Shown here: in pieces, positions 22,354 to 29,255 of the stretch | Layout: each line of letters starts with the position of its first letter | Position numbering within the stretch: position 1 is the first letter of the stretch | Source: Acidaminococcus sp050873445 | GTDB lineage: Bacteria; Bacillota; Negativicutes; Acidaminococcales; Acidaminococcaceae | Direction: 5' to 3' | NCBI RefSeq assembly: GCF_050873445.1 | Contig: NZ_JBNMIU010000014.1 | Location: forward strand, 1-40,802 | DNA length: 40,802 bases | Translations under genes and position numbers: made by a program | The notes under the pieces: generated by a model | Seen by the model: only the letters and a program-made list of their open reading frames with translations | Database searches by the model: none | Told to the model about the DNA's origin: nothing

Positions 22354-22773
22354 TCATTTTATAGTTTTATCACGGAGATACCGTTGTACCAGCACCACGG
22401 CAGCCAGTCCATCCACTGCAGACGGTGCATCCAGCAAAGCCGTGGGCAGCAGGCGTTTCCAGCCTTTGGGCGGATGCAGCTGCCAGTACAGCTTCTTTGC
22501 CTCCTGGGTGCTTCCGTACTCATTGACCGTAAAAAGAGGCAGCTGGGGAAAATCTTTCTCCAGCTGCGCTGCCATGGTCTTCGACGTGGTCCCATCCCCC
22601 AGGATACAGCCCGCCAGGGGCTGCTCCGGAAGGAACTGCTGCAAGTGGCGGGAGAAATCATCTGTGGGCAGGATTTCCTGCTTGAAGATCCTGCCGTTTT
22701 CCCATACCAGGGCCGCCCCGGTCTTATCCCGTCCGGGATCCACCCCCAGGTACAGTTCCATGGGCTCATCCAT
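22354..22773 (-). CDS. RNase H-fold (RuvC/YqgF-like) protein
   Basis: A 139-residue protein beginning MELYLGVDPGRDKTGAALV after four residues. That strand with its first acidic residue is the opening of the RNase H/RuvC/YqgF fold. Later acidic residues (ILGDGTTS and the C-terminal LLDAPSAVDGLAAV) could complete a metal site. The family is found beside DUF3084 genes; its substrate is not known. The ATG at 22,773 follows GGAGG by 8 bases and overlaps the end of the DUF3084 gene by 8 bases, so the two are translationally coupled. Confidence 0.8.
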   Translation of the reverse strand: MDEPMELYLGVDPGRDKTGAALVWENGRIFKQEILPTDDFSRHLQQFLPEQPLAGCILGDGTTSKTMAAQLEKDFPQLPLFTVNEYGSTQEAKKLYWQLHPPKGWKRLLPTALLDAPSAVDGLAAVVLVQRYLRDKTIK

Positions 22774-23986
22774 CGCTGCGTCCTCCCACTGCCCGGATTT
22801 CCAGATCCGGCACCACCGGGCCGGCCACGGTAATATCGTGCCGCGCTTTGGCGGAAATCAGCACCTTGCCCCCCAGGCTGCGGATCTTTTCACTGGCCTG
22901 GGTCAGTTCGCTGCTGGTGATGGCCCCCACATCCCCGGTAATGGGATTGGGAATGACCCCATCGGCCTGGGCTGCCCGGTTCACATCCTTCAGGAAGGCC
23001 ATGAGGGCCAGATCGCTTTCGTTGCTGTAGGGATTGACGCTGATCGCCTGGCTGAGGATCAGGGTACCTTTCGGATACACCACCTGATCTCCCACCATTT
23101 CCAGACGGGAAACCACCACTTCGCCGGACAGGATGTTGCCGGCGGCGCAGACCCGCACGTACATATCCTCCTTGGCTCTGGACAGTTCCTGGGCAGCGTC
23201 TTCCACTGCTTCCCGGCTGAGCCAGATCACAGGCGTGGAAGGATCCACGCCGATGCGGCCGGCCACCTGGATATTGGCCTGGTTCAGGAAATCCTGTACC
23301 TGCTTCTGGGTCGCTTCCTGATTCTGGCCGCCTTTCAGCACGCCGGAATAGAGGATTTCCCCGCTGCGGAATACCACATTGCCCTCCCGGATGGCCACGA
23401 TGCCTTCCTTGAGCTTTTTGGCAGTGTTTTCCAGGGATTTCACGTCCTGCTGGAGTTTGTCACGGGCCGCTTCGGCTTCTTTCACCTGGGTCTGGGCCTG
23501 CTGCAGCCGGGCACTGGCTTCGTTGTACCGGGCCTGGAGTGCGCCCAGGTCGGCACGGGCCTGCTGCATCTGGGCCTGGGCCTGTACCATCTGGGCTTTG
23601 GCCGCAGCTTCCTGTTTCCTGGCGGCGTCAGCTGCTTCTGTGGCCTCGGTGATTTTTTTGTCCAGTTCCTGGATTTTGGCGTTCTGGGCGCTGAGTTCCT
23701 GGTTGGCCTGATCCCGTGCCGTAGTCAGGGAGGCGATTTCACGGCGCATCTGCTTCATTCCGAACAAAGCAGTACGGACCTCCTTGGAGGATACGGTCAG
23801 GACGGTAATGGTCAGGGCGGCGACCAGCATGCCGCTGACGATGGTCATGACTACGGAGGTATCATGAGGGCGCAGGCCAAAAAGCCGGAGCCGTTTCTTG
23901 CCGATCTTGCTTCCCAGTTTGTCCCCCAGATAGGCAATCAGGCCGCCCATGAGGGCCAGGACCAGGATCAGGGTAATACCGGTCAT
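22766..23986 (-). CDS. DUF3084 family membrane/coiled-coil protein
   Basis: A 406-residue protein. An N-terminal membrane segment (ITLILVLALMGGLIAYLGD) is followed by KIGKKRLRLFGLRPHDTS and a second membrane segment (VMTIVSGMLVAALTITVLTV). Residues ~85-200 form a long coiled coil, and residues ~205-406 make a conserved C-terminal domain (GNVVFRSGEILYSGVLKGG and ITSSELTQASEKIRSLGG). This is the DUF3084 arrangement known from cyanobacteria and Negativicutes; the function is unknown. The start at ATG 23,986 has AAAGGAG upstream. A TATAAT lies at 24,074-24,079. Confidence 0.85.
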   Translation of the reverse strand: MTGITLILVLALMGGLIAYLGDKLGSKIGKKRLRLFGLRPHDTSVVMTIVSGMLVAALTITVLTVSSKEVRTALFGMKQMRREIASLTTARDQANQELSAQNAKIQELDKKITEATEAADAARKQEAAAKAQMVQAQAQMQQARADLGALQARYNEASARLQQAQTQVKEAEAARDKLQQDVKSLENTAKKLKEGIVAIREGNVVFRSGEILYSGVLKGGQNQEATQKQVQDFLNQANIQVAGRIGVDPSTPVIWLSREAVEDAAQELSRAKEDMYVRVCAAGNILSGEVVVSRLEMVGDQVVYPKGTLILSQAISVNPYSNESDLALMAFLKDVNRAAQADGVIPNPITGDVGAITSSELTQASEKIRSLGGKVLISAKARHDITVAGPVVPDLEIRAVGGRSDG

Positions 23987-24094
23987 GGTATGCGCTCTCC
24001 TTTCGTAACTCAATGAGATGGCAGAAAAAAAGCTGCCATCTGGCGTTTTTCTCTGGCATCCTGATTCTAAATTATTATAGCATAAATTTGTTTT

Positions 24095-24134
24095 ATAAAA
24101 AGAAAAGCCGGTGTGAAAAATGCTTTTTCACACC
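24095..24134 (-). terminator. Terminator after the nuclease gene and repeat array 2
   Basis: The stem GGTGTGAAAAA/TTTTTCACACC (24,110-24,134, 11 bp, 3-base loop) is followed on the minus strand by GGCTTTTCTTTTT. It shares its arm with the palindrome at 203-236. It closes the 501-base gap that also holds array 2. Confidence 0.7.
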
Positions 24135-24161
24135 TCGCTACCAGCGGAAGAAACCTCTGGG

Positions 24162-24480
24162 AGGCCAGGGACGGGGTTACCGGGCGACACGGCCTTCCGG
24201 CCGGTCTTGGTAACCCCCTACGGTGTCTGGACGGATGTCCCATTGGACTGGAACGGGATTACCCGGCAACACGGCCTTCCGGCCGGTCTTGGTAACCCCC
24301 TACGGCGTCTGGACGGATGTCCCTTTGGGCTGGAACGGGATTACCCGGCGACACGGCCTTTCTCGGCCGGTCTTGGTAACCCCCTGCGGCGTCAGGACGG
24401 ATGTTCCTTTTCAATCCGTAGGGGCGTACCAAGATTTTTGCCCTTGGCAAAATATCGCCCGGTGCGCCCATCCCTGGCCT
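24162..24480. repeat. Modular hairpin repeat, array 2
   Basis: The element is bounded by a perfect 10-bp terminal inverted repeat, AGGCCAGGGA (24,162-24,171) and TCCCTGGCCT (24,471-24,480). Inside are three L hairpins at 24,173, 24,255 and 24,337, an 82-bp period, followed by one M and one R hairpin. Compared with array 1 only the L part has been multiplied. It starts 8 bases beyond the stop of the nuclease gene. Confidence 0.85.
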
Positions 24481-24487
24481 GACGGTT

Positions 24488-25234
24488 TTACCCCCGCTTG
24501 CTTTTACCCGTTTTGTAATCAATGGTGATGCCGGGCTGGTTGTTATACACGAACACGTTGAACTGGACACCGGCGCCCTTGTCTTCCACACTGTAGGCTT
24601 CCATCTGCACGCCCCGTGCCACCAGGTCATTGCCCTTGAAAATGGGTGTCACCCGATACAGCACATGATGCTTCGTTTCTTTCACGTAATCGGCCACCAT
24701 ATTCTCAAAAGGCAGCATGCCGGTAACGTTCAAATACCGGGTACCGGTGATCAGATTCTTCGGATTGGCATTTTCCGCAGTGAGCTGATACCCGATCAGA
24801 TGGCAGCGATTGTACAGGTACTTGCCGTCGATACCGTCATACTTCACGGTCTGCCAGCCGGATGGCTTCACCTGGCCAATGGGCCCCCGCTTCTGGGTGG
24901 GCATGGTTTCCAGGCATACATTGGCGTAAGCCGGGCCGCAGCGGCCCAGGCTGTCCAGACTGCTGTAATGCTCGAAGGCCTTTTTGGAGGTCTTGTCAGT
25001 GTCCGGAAAATCGGGCACATTATTGTTCAGCACCACATAGGGCTTGTTGGTGAAGTCCGGGATGGAAGACAGATCGAAGGACGGCTGGTTCTTACCGATC
25101 TGCCGGGTCTGTTTCGTGGTATCCTTCGGTGCGTTCTTTTTGGCAGTGGTGCTGGCCGAGCCGCAGCCCGTTACGAACAGAGAGGCGGCCACCAGCAGGG
25201 ACGCCAGGATGGATGTGAGTTTCTTCACTTGCAT
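24488..25234 (-). CDS. DNA/RNA non-specific endonuclease, lipoprotein
   Basis: The 248-residue protein has a lipobox (LFVTGC, lipidated C24), so it should be anchored to a membrane and face outward. The nuclease core includes KYDGIDGKYLYNRCHLIGYQLTAEN, with the catalytic histidine at about residue 145, then NPKNLITGTRYLNVTGMLPFEN. This is the beta-beta-alpha metal family in its NRCH variant (classical members have DRGH). It could degrade extracellular nucleic acid or process DNA during uptake; both are inference. The start at 25,234 follows AGGAGG. It overlaps the upstream small gene by 10 bases. Confidence 0.88.
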   Translation of the reverse strand: MQVKKLTSILASLLVAASLFVTGCGSASTTAKKNAPKDTTKQTRQIGKNQPSFDLSSIPDFTNKPYVVLNNNVPDFPDTDKTSKKAFEHYSSLDSLGRCGPAYANVCLETMPTQKRGPIGQVKPSGWQTVKYDGIDGKYLYNRCHLIGYQLTAENANPKNLITGTRYLNVTGMLPFENMVADYVKETKHHVLYRVTPIFKGNDLVARGVQMEAYSVEDKGAGVQFNVFVYNNQPGITIDYKTGKSKRG

Positions 25235-25638
25235 GGGACATAGACCTCCTCGGTAATCTTGTCATGGGATGAACCGGCAAACTCCGTGGTGGAAATCAAC
25301 TGCCAGCCCTTCGTTACGTCGATGTCGAAAAACAGGTCGCCGGGATAAGCCCGGTTCCAGTGGTACAGGTAAAGCTTTTCGATCCTGGATGCGTAGGGCG
25401 CCGCCGGACGGTCTTCCAGCAGGGCACAGGTGCCGGTCCCCGCCTCATCCAAAAACGTCTCAGAAACATGGATCCCGGCTTCCTGGCCGGTGAACAGGGC
25501 GGCACTGTAGCTGTCCATCCACAGGCCGGACGGGCCGGCAATGTCCAGCATCCGCTGGCGCAGGATCCGGTCCTGGCTTTGCCGGCGATGGTTGAAGAGC
25601 AGACCGCCGGAATCGTCGATGGTGGTCATGAGGATCAT
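25225..25638 (-). CDS. Small protein coupled to the nuclease gene, function unknown
   Basis: A 137-residue cytoplasmic-looking protein that opens MILMTTIDDSGGLLFNHRRQSQDR and has a conserved-looking C-terminal half (RIEKLYLYHWNRAYPGDLFFDI, TTEFAGSSHDKITEEVY). Similar Firmicutes proteins are, as I remember, often labelled ribonuclease Z. It has no metallo-beta-lactamase HxHxDH motif, so I do not accept that name. The ATG at 25,638 has GGAGG 9 bases upstream; the longer frame upstream crosses a repeat. The 10-base overlap with the lipoprotein nuclease suggests a joint task. No immunity role is proven. Confidence 0.7.
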   Translation of the reverse strand: MILMTTIDDSGGLLFNHRRQSQDRILRQRMLDIAGPSGLWMDSYSAALFTGQEAGIHVSETFLDEAGTGTCALLEDRPAAPYASRIEKLYLYHWNRAYPGDLFFDIDVTKGWQLISTTEFAGSSHDKITEEVYVPCK

Positions 25639-25660
25639 GAGTAAGGACCTCCTTTGGGGG

Positions 25661-25704
25661 GATTGGGGATTTAGTGGATGAGTGATTGGTGATTTAGTGG
25701 ATAT
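25661..25704. repeat. Heptanucleotide repeat, locus C
   Basis: Near-heptamers GATTGGG, GATTTAGT, GGATGAGT, GATTGGT, GATTTAGT lie upstream of the small nuclease-partner gene, in its presumed leader; a TATAAT on the minus strand follows at 25,715-25,720. Confidence 0.45.
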
Positions 25705-25767
25705 GGATAAAAATATTATAGCAGATTGTGAACAAAAGTTCACCATGTGGAACAAAAATAATCTTTC

Positions 25768-25970
25768 AGGCCAGGGACGGGGTTACCGGGCGACACGGCC
25801 TTTCTCGGCCGGTCTTGGTAACCCCCTACGGTGAAAAAACAAAAATACGGATACAAATCCGTTTGATAAAACCCCACGTCGAAAAAACGAAAATACGCCT
25901 CTACACCGTAGGGGCGCACCAAGATTTTTGCCGCAGGCAAAATATCGCCCGGTGCGCCCTTCCCTGGCCT
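25768..25970. repeat. Modular hairpin repeat, array 3 (single unit with enlarged M part)
   Basis: The terminal inverted repeat extends to 14 bp here, TTTCAGGCCAGGGA (25,764-25,777) and its complement (25,961-25,974). One L hairpin and one R hairpin (GGGCGCACC/GGTGCGCCC, fully paired) flank an M part that is duplicated: GAAAAAACAAAAATACG at 25,833-25,849 recurs with one change at 25,881-25,897. It lies between the lptF/G terminator and the nuclease operon. Confidence 0.8.
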
Positions 25971-25984
25971 GAAAATCTTCCCAT

Positions 25985-26010
25985 AAAAAAACTGCCCGAA
26001 GGCAGCTTTT
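25985..26010 (-). terminator. Terminator of the large LPS operon
   Basis: AAAAAACTGCC-CGAA-GGCAGCTTTTTT-type hairpin directly abutting the stop codon of the LptF/G permease; strong GC stem and T-run on the minus strand. Confidence 0.8.
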
Positions 26011-27102
26011 TTACACGTTATCTTTTTTATAGATCATCCAGCATCCGAACGCCCCGCACAACAGGTTCGGCGTGGCGGCGGCAATGATGGGCGGGATGAC
26101 CCCTCCCTGGCCCAGGCCGGTCATGAACGTCATGACGGAGTAGTAGATGAAGATGATCACCACAGAAAATCCCAGGCCCATGGAAGCCCCGGTCCGCTGG
26201 GACTGTACGCCCAGGGGCACGCCGATCAGGGCGAAGAAGAAGCTGGCCAGAGGCACGGTGAACCGGCGGTAGATTTCCATTTCGTACTTGCTGGTGGGCA
26301 TATACTGTTTCTTCAGGATGTTGATGTACATTTTCAGTTCACCGATGGTCATCTGGTCCGGGTCTTTCTGGTCCAGGGTAATGGCTTTCGGCGTCTCGCT
26401 GATGGGCAGTACCTGTTTGCTGAACGTCATGGTCCGGGCAATCCCGTCCTTGCCGGTCAAATCGGTGATGGTCCCGTCTTCCATGATCCAGCTGCCCTGG
26501 GTCCATTTGGCCTGGGGCGTCCGCTGGATCCGGGCCACCTTGCCGTTGTCCCAGTCCTCAACGGTAATGTCCTTCATGAGTCCCTGCTTCTCATCGAAGG
26601 TCCGGGCATAGGTCAGCCGCACCAGCTTGCCCTTGGACACCTGCTTGATGATGACGTGATCCTGGGTCCGGGGCTTGGCATCCCGCTTGATTTCCACTTT
26701 GATGATCCGTTCGTATTCCGACTTGGCCGGCGGGACCACCTTTTCGGCCCACACCACGGAAAACAGGCTGACCATGAAGCCGGCCGCCAGGATGGGGGCC
26801 GCAATGCGCCGGAAGCTGAGGCCGCCGCTGCGCATGGCCGTGATTTCGCTGTTGCTGGACAATTGGCCCATGGTGAGCAGGGATGCCAGCAGCATGGACA
26901 TGGGGAATGTATAGTTGATGACTTCGGGCATCAGGCACAGGAACAGCCGGAGCAGGGACCAGTAACTGGCCCCGTACTGGGTGATGTACTGGGTCACCCG
27001 GAACAGAAAGGAACTGGCCACGAAGATGGTGGAAAAGGCAGCCACCCCGAACACGAAGGGCTGCATCATCTGTTTTAAAATGTACTTATCTAAAATGGAC
27101 AT
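26011..27102 (-). CDS. LPS export permease, LptF/LptG (YjgP/YjgQ) family
   Basis: The 363-residue protein has the family layout: an N-terminal DKYILKQMMQPFVFG helix, two further membrane helices (to residue ~130), a periplasmic beta-jellyroll domain (~130-260), and three C-terminal membrane helices starting at YEMEIYRRFTVPLASFFFALIGVPLG. With LptB and LptC it extracts LPS from the inner membrane. Only one permease gene is seen here; E. coli needs LptF plus LptG, so this may act as a homodimer or have a partner elsewhere. It is last in the operon, 7 bases after lptB. Confidence 0.9.
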   Translation of the reverse strand: MSILDKYILKQMMQPFVFGVAAFSTIFVASSFLFRVTQYITQYGASYWSLLRLFLCLMPEVINYTFPMSMLLASLLTMGQLSSNSEITAMRSGGLSFRRIAAPILAAGFMVSLFSVVWAEKVVPPAKSEYERIIKVEIKRDAKPRTQDHVIIKQVSKGKLVRLTYARTFDEKQGLMKDITVEDWDNGKVARIQRTPQAKWTQGSWIMEDGTITDLTGKDGIARTMTFSKQVLPISETPKAITLDQKDPDQMTIGELKMYINILKKQYMPTSKYEMEIYRRFTVPLASFFFALIGVPLGVQSQRTGASMGLGFSVVIIFIYYSVMTFMTGLGQGGVIPPIIAAATPNLLCGAFGCWMIYKKDNV

Positions 27103-27109
27103 GACAGCC

Positions 27110-27829
27110 TCACATTCTAAAGTTATCGCCCAGATAGAACTTCCGGGCCACAGGGTCTTCCGCCACCTGTTGGCTGGTCCCTTCCACCAGGATCTTGCCG
27201 GCGCTCAAAATATAGGCCCGGTTCACGATGCTCAGGGTTTCCCGCACGTTGTGGTCGGTGATCAGCACACCGATGCCCCGTTTGGCCAGATGGGCCACCA
27301 TTACCTGGATATCGGCCACGGCAATGGGGTCGATACCGGCAAAGGGTTCATCCAGCAGAATGAAGCCGGGGTCGGTAGCCAGCGCACGGGCGATCTCCAC
27401 CCGGCGCCGCTCGCCGCCGGACAGGGCACTGCCCTTGCTCTTGCGGATATGGTCGATGTGAAATTCCTGGATCAGGTCTTCCATCTTCTGCTGCCGTTTG
27501 GCATGGTCGCTTTCGATCTGTTCCAGGATGGCCATGATGTTCTCTTCCACGGTGAGTTTCCGGAAGATGGAAGCTTCCTGGGGCAGGTAGCCGATGCCTT
27601 TCAGTGCCCGCTTGTACATGGGCAGATCGCTGACATCCTCGTTGTCCAGGTACACATGACCCCGGTCGGGATGTTCCAGTCCCACGATCATATAGAAGGA
27701 CGTGGTCTTGCCCGCACCGTTGGGTCCCAGAAGGCCCACGATGGTCCCCTGCTCCACTTCCAGGCTGACTTCATTCACGACCCGCCGGCCGCCATATTCT
27801 TTTACCAGTTTCTCCGCACGTATCTTCAC
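27110..27829 (-). CDS. lptB: LPS export ABC transporter ATP-binding protein
   Basis: A 239-residue ABC ATPase with Walker A GPNGAGKTT (residues ~35-43), Q-loop region GYLPQEASIFRKLTVEENI, signature LSGGERRRVEIARAL, Walker B FILLDEPFAGIDP and switch histidine ITDHNVRETL. The wording around the Q-loop and switch is typical of LptB. It powers LPS extraction with the LptF/G permease. The start is GTG at 27,829, 11 bases after the lptA stop, with GGGAG upstream. Confidence 0.95.
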   Translation of the reverse strand: MKIRAEKLVKEYGGRRVVNEVSLEVEQGTIVGLLGPNGAGKTTSFYMIVGLEHPDRGHVYLDNEDVSDLPMYKRALKGIGYLPQEASIFRKLTVEENIMAILEQIESDHAKRQQKMEDLIQEFHIDHIRKSKGSALSGGERRRVEIARALATDPGFILLDEPFAGIDPIAVADIQVMVAHLAKRGIGVLITDHNVRETLSIVNRAYILSAGKILVEGTSQQVAEDPVARKFYLGDNFRM

Positions 27830-27840
27830 TCTTGACTCCC

Positions 27841-28686
27841 TTACCCTATTTCGGTCTGGCCATAAGACAGTATCTGTCCGGGCCAGTTATAGAACTTGTA
27901 CACAAAGGCCGGAATGCCCGTCAGCCCGGCCAGGCTGAAGACCGGTGTCTCTTCTTTCACCGCCGGCTGGCTCTGCTGGGGCAGCACCACCATCTTGACG
28001 TTCCCTTCGGCCATGGCCACCTTGCCGCCGGCGCCGGTAATGGTCAGAGTATCCCCGCTGACTGTATCATCGTCTTGGGTGGCGGTGGCATGGCCAATCA
28101 GCCGGATGGTTCCGTCCGCTTCCTTCGTATTGTAGATGGCCCGGTCGGCCCGTGCCGTCAGGTTCCGGGGCGGGCTCACCAGCCGTACGTTGCCGTCGGC
28201 ATTGGCTACGCCGCTCTGCATGTTGTACTTCATACTGGCGGAATCAAGGCTGGATCCGTCATCCATGGTGAGCTGGGCCCAATCCCCCACGGTCTGGGCG
28301 AACTGGGCATCGGAATCGTAATCCACCTGGTCGGCCCGCAGGGTCTTGTCGGCTTTCCGCAGCACGGCATTGCCGATGGCGGACAGGAACTTGCCCTTGT
28401 TCCTGATGACCAGCGTACCGCTGGTCAGATGGGCATCCTTCTGGTCAGCCACTACAGAACCGGTGAGTTTGCCTTCCCCGGTCTTGGTATTGTAATCGGC
28501 AGAAGCAGCACTGGCCGAGCCATCATCATGCCGGATCTGCACATTGCCTTCGGCAGCCGCCTGGCCGGTCTTGAAATCGTATTCCACCGCATCGGCGGAA
28601 ATGGAGGACGCAGCCCAGCAGGCAGTGGTCACGGACAGAAGGCCTGCCAGGATTCCCAGCATTGCAAATTTCTTCAGTTTCAGCAT
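27841..28686 (-). CDS. lptA: LptA/OstA-type periplasmic LPS transport protein
   Basis: The 281-residue protein has a signal peptide (FAMLGILAGLLSVTTACWA) and repeated OstA-like beta strands (ISADAVEYDFKTGQAAAEGNVQIR; RADQVDYDSDAQ; ARADRAIYNTKEADGTIRLIGHATAT; KVAMAEGNVKMVV). It should bridge LptC and LptD in the periplasm. It is longer than E. coli LptA (185 residues), with more strand repeats, which may suit a wider periplasm. Its ATG shares one base with the lptC stop (TAATG). Confidence 0.88.
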   Translation of the reverse strand: MLKLKKFAMLGILAGLLSVTTACWAASSISADAVEYDFKTGQAAAEGNVQIRHDDGSASAASADYNTKTGEGKLTGSVVADQKDAHLTSGTLVIRNKGKFLSAIGNAVLRKADKTLRADQVDYDSDAQFAQTVGDWAQLTMDDGSSLDSASMKYNMQSGVANADGNVRLVSPPRNLTARADRAIYNTKEADGTIRLIGHATATQDDDTVSGDTLTITGAGGKVAMAEGNVKMVVLPQQSQPAVKEETPVFSLAGLTGIPAFVYKFYNWPGQILSYGQTEIG

Positions 28687-29240
28687 TAGAATTCTCCCTT
28701 CTGTACGCTGGCATCCTGTTCCAGTCTGGCATGGTCCAGCGCCACGTTGAACGCAGCTTTTTTCGAAGTGGCCACGGTGTCACCCTTCTTCAGGTATACA
28801 TTGCCTTCAGCCAGCACCGTCTGGTCCTTGTTCACCCAGGTGAACCTGTCGGCTTTGGCTTCTCCCCCGTCGGAAGTGGTGCCGTGGGGATTCACGCTCA
28901 GGATCACGTCCTTGGTATCCATATGGACTTCCCCTTCATCAGCCGTGACAGTCATGCTCCGTCCGTCTTCCTGGTAAAAGGTCCCCTTGATGCCCTTCAG
29001 CTTGTCGATCTGGGTCTTCTTGTCGTAGAGCATGGACTCAACAGTCAGCTCCCAGACTTTCCGGCCATTTTTCGTTTCCTGGATGGTGGAACCGTTCACT
29101 TCCTGGAGTACGTCCTTGCCGTTATCCTGCACCTTGCCCGTGGTAGGCTTGCTGCTCAGCAGCCAGGCAATGACGCCACCCATCAGGAGCACGGCGGCCA
29201 CGATCACCAGTATGGTACGTTTGTGTGCTTGCACTTGCAT
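28686..29240 (-). CDS. lptC: LptC-family inner-membrane LPS transport protein
   Basis: A 184-residue protein with one N-terminal membrane helix (TILVIVAAVLLMGGVIAWLL, residues 9-28) and a periplasmic jellyroll with LPS-transport style strands (KVWELTVESMLYDKKTQIDKLKGI, ADEGEVHMDTKDVILS, AEGNVYLKKGDTVATSKKAAF). It hands LPS from the ABC transporter to LptA. It is followed directly by lptA and preceded by the LpxL-like gene. Confidence 0.88.
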   Translation of the reverse strand: MQVQAHKRTILVIVAAVLLMGGVIAWLLSSKPTTGKVQDNGKDVLQEVNGSTIQETKNGRKVWELTVESMLYDKKTQIDKLKGIKGTFYQEDGRSMTVTADEGEVHMDTKDVILSVNPHGTTSDGGEAKADRFTWVNKDQTVLAEGNVYLKKGDTVATSKKAAFNVALDHARLEQDASVQKGEF

Positions 29241-29255
29241 GAAGGCATCCTTTCT

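Noticed and set aside
25225..25638. Annotation of the small nuclease partner as ribonuclease Z
   Set aside because: RNase Z is a metallo-beta-lactamase of about 300 residues with HxHxDH; this 137-residue protein has none of these features.
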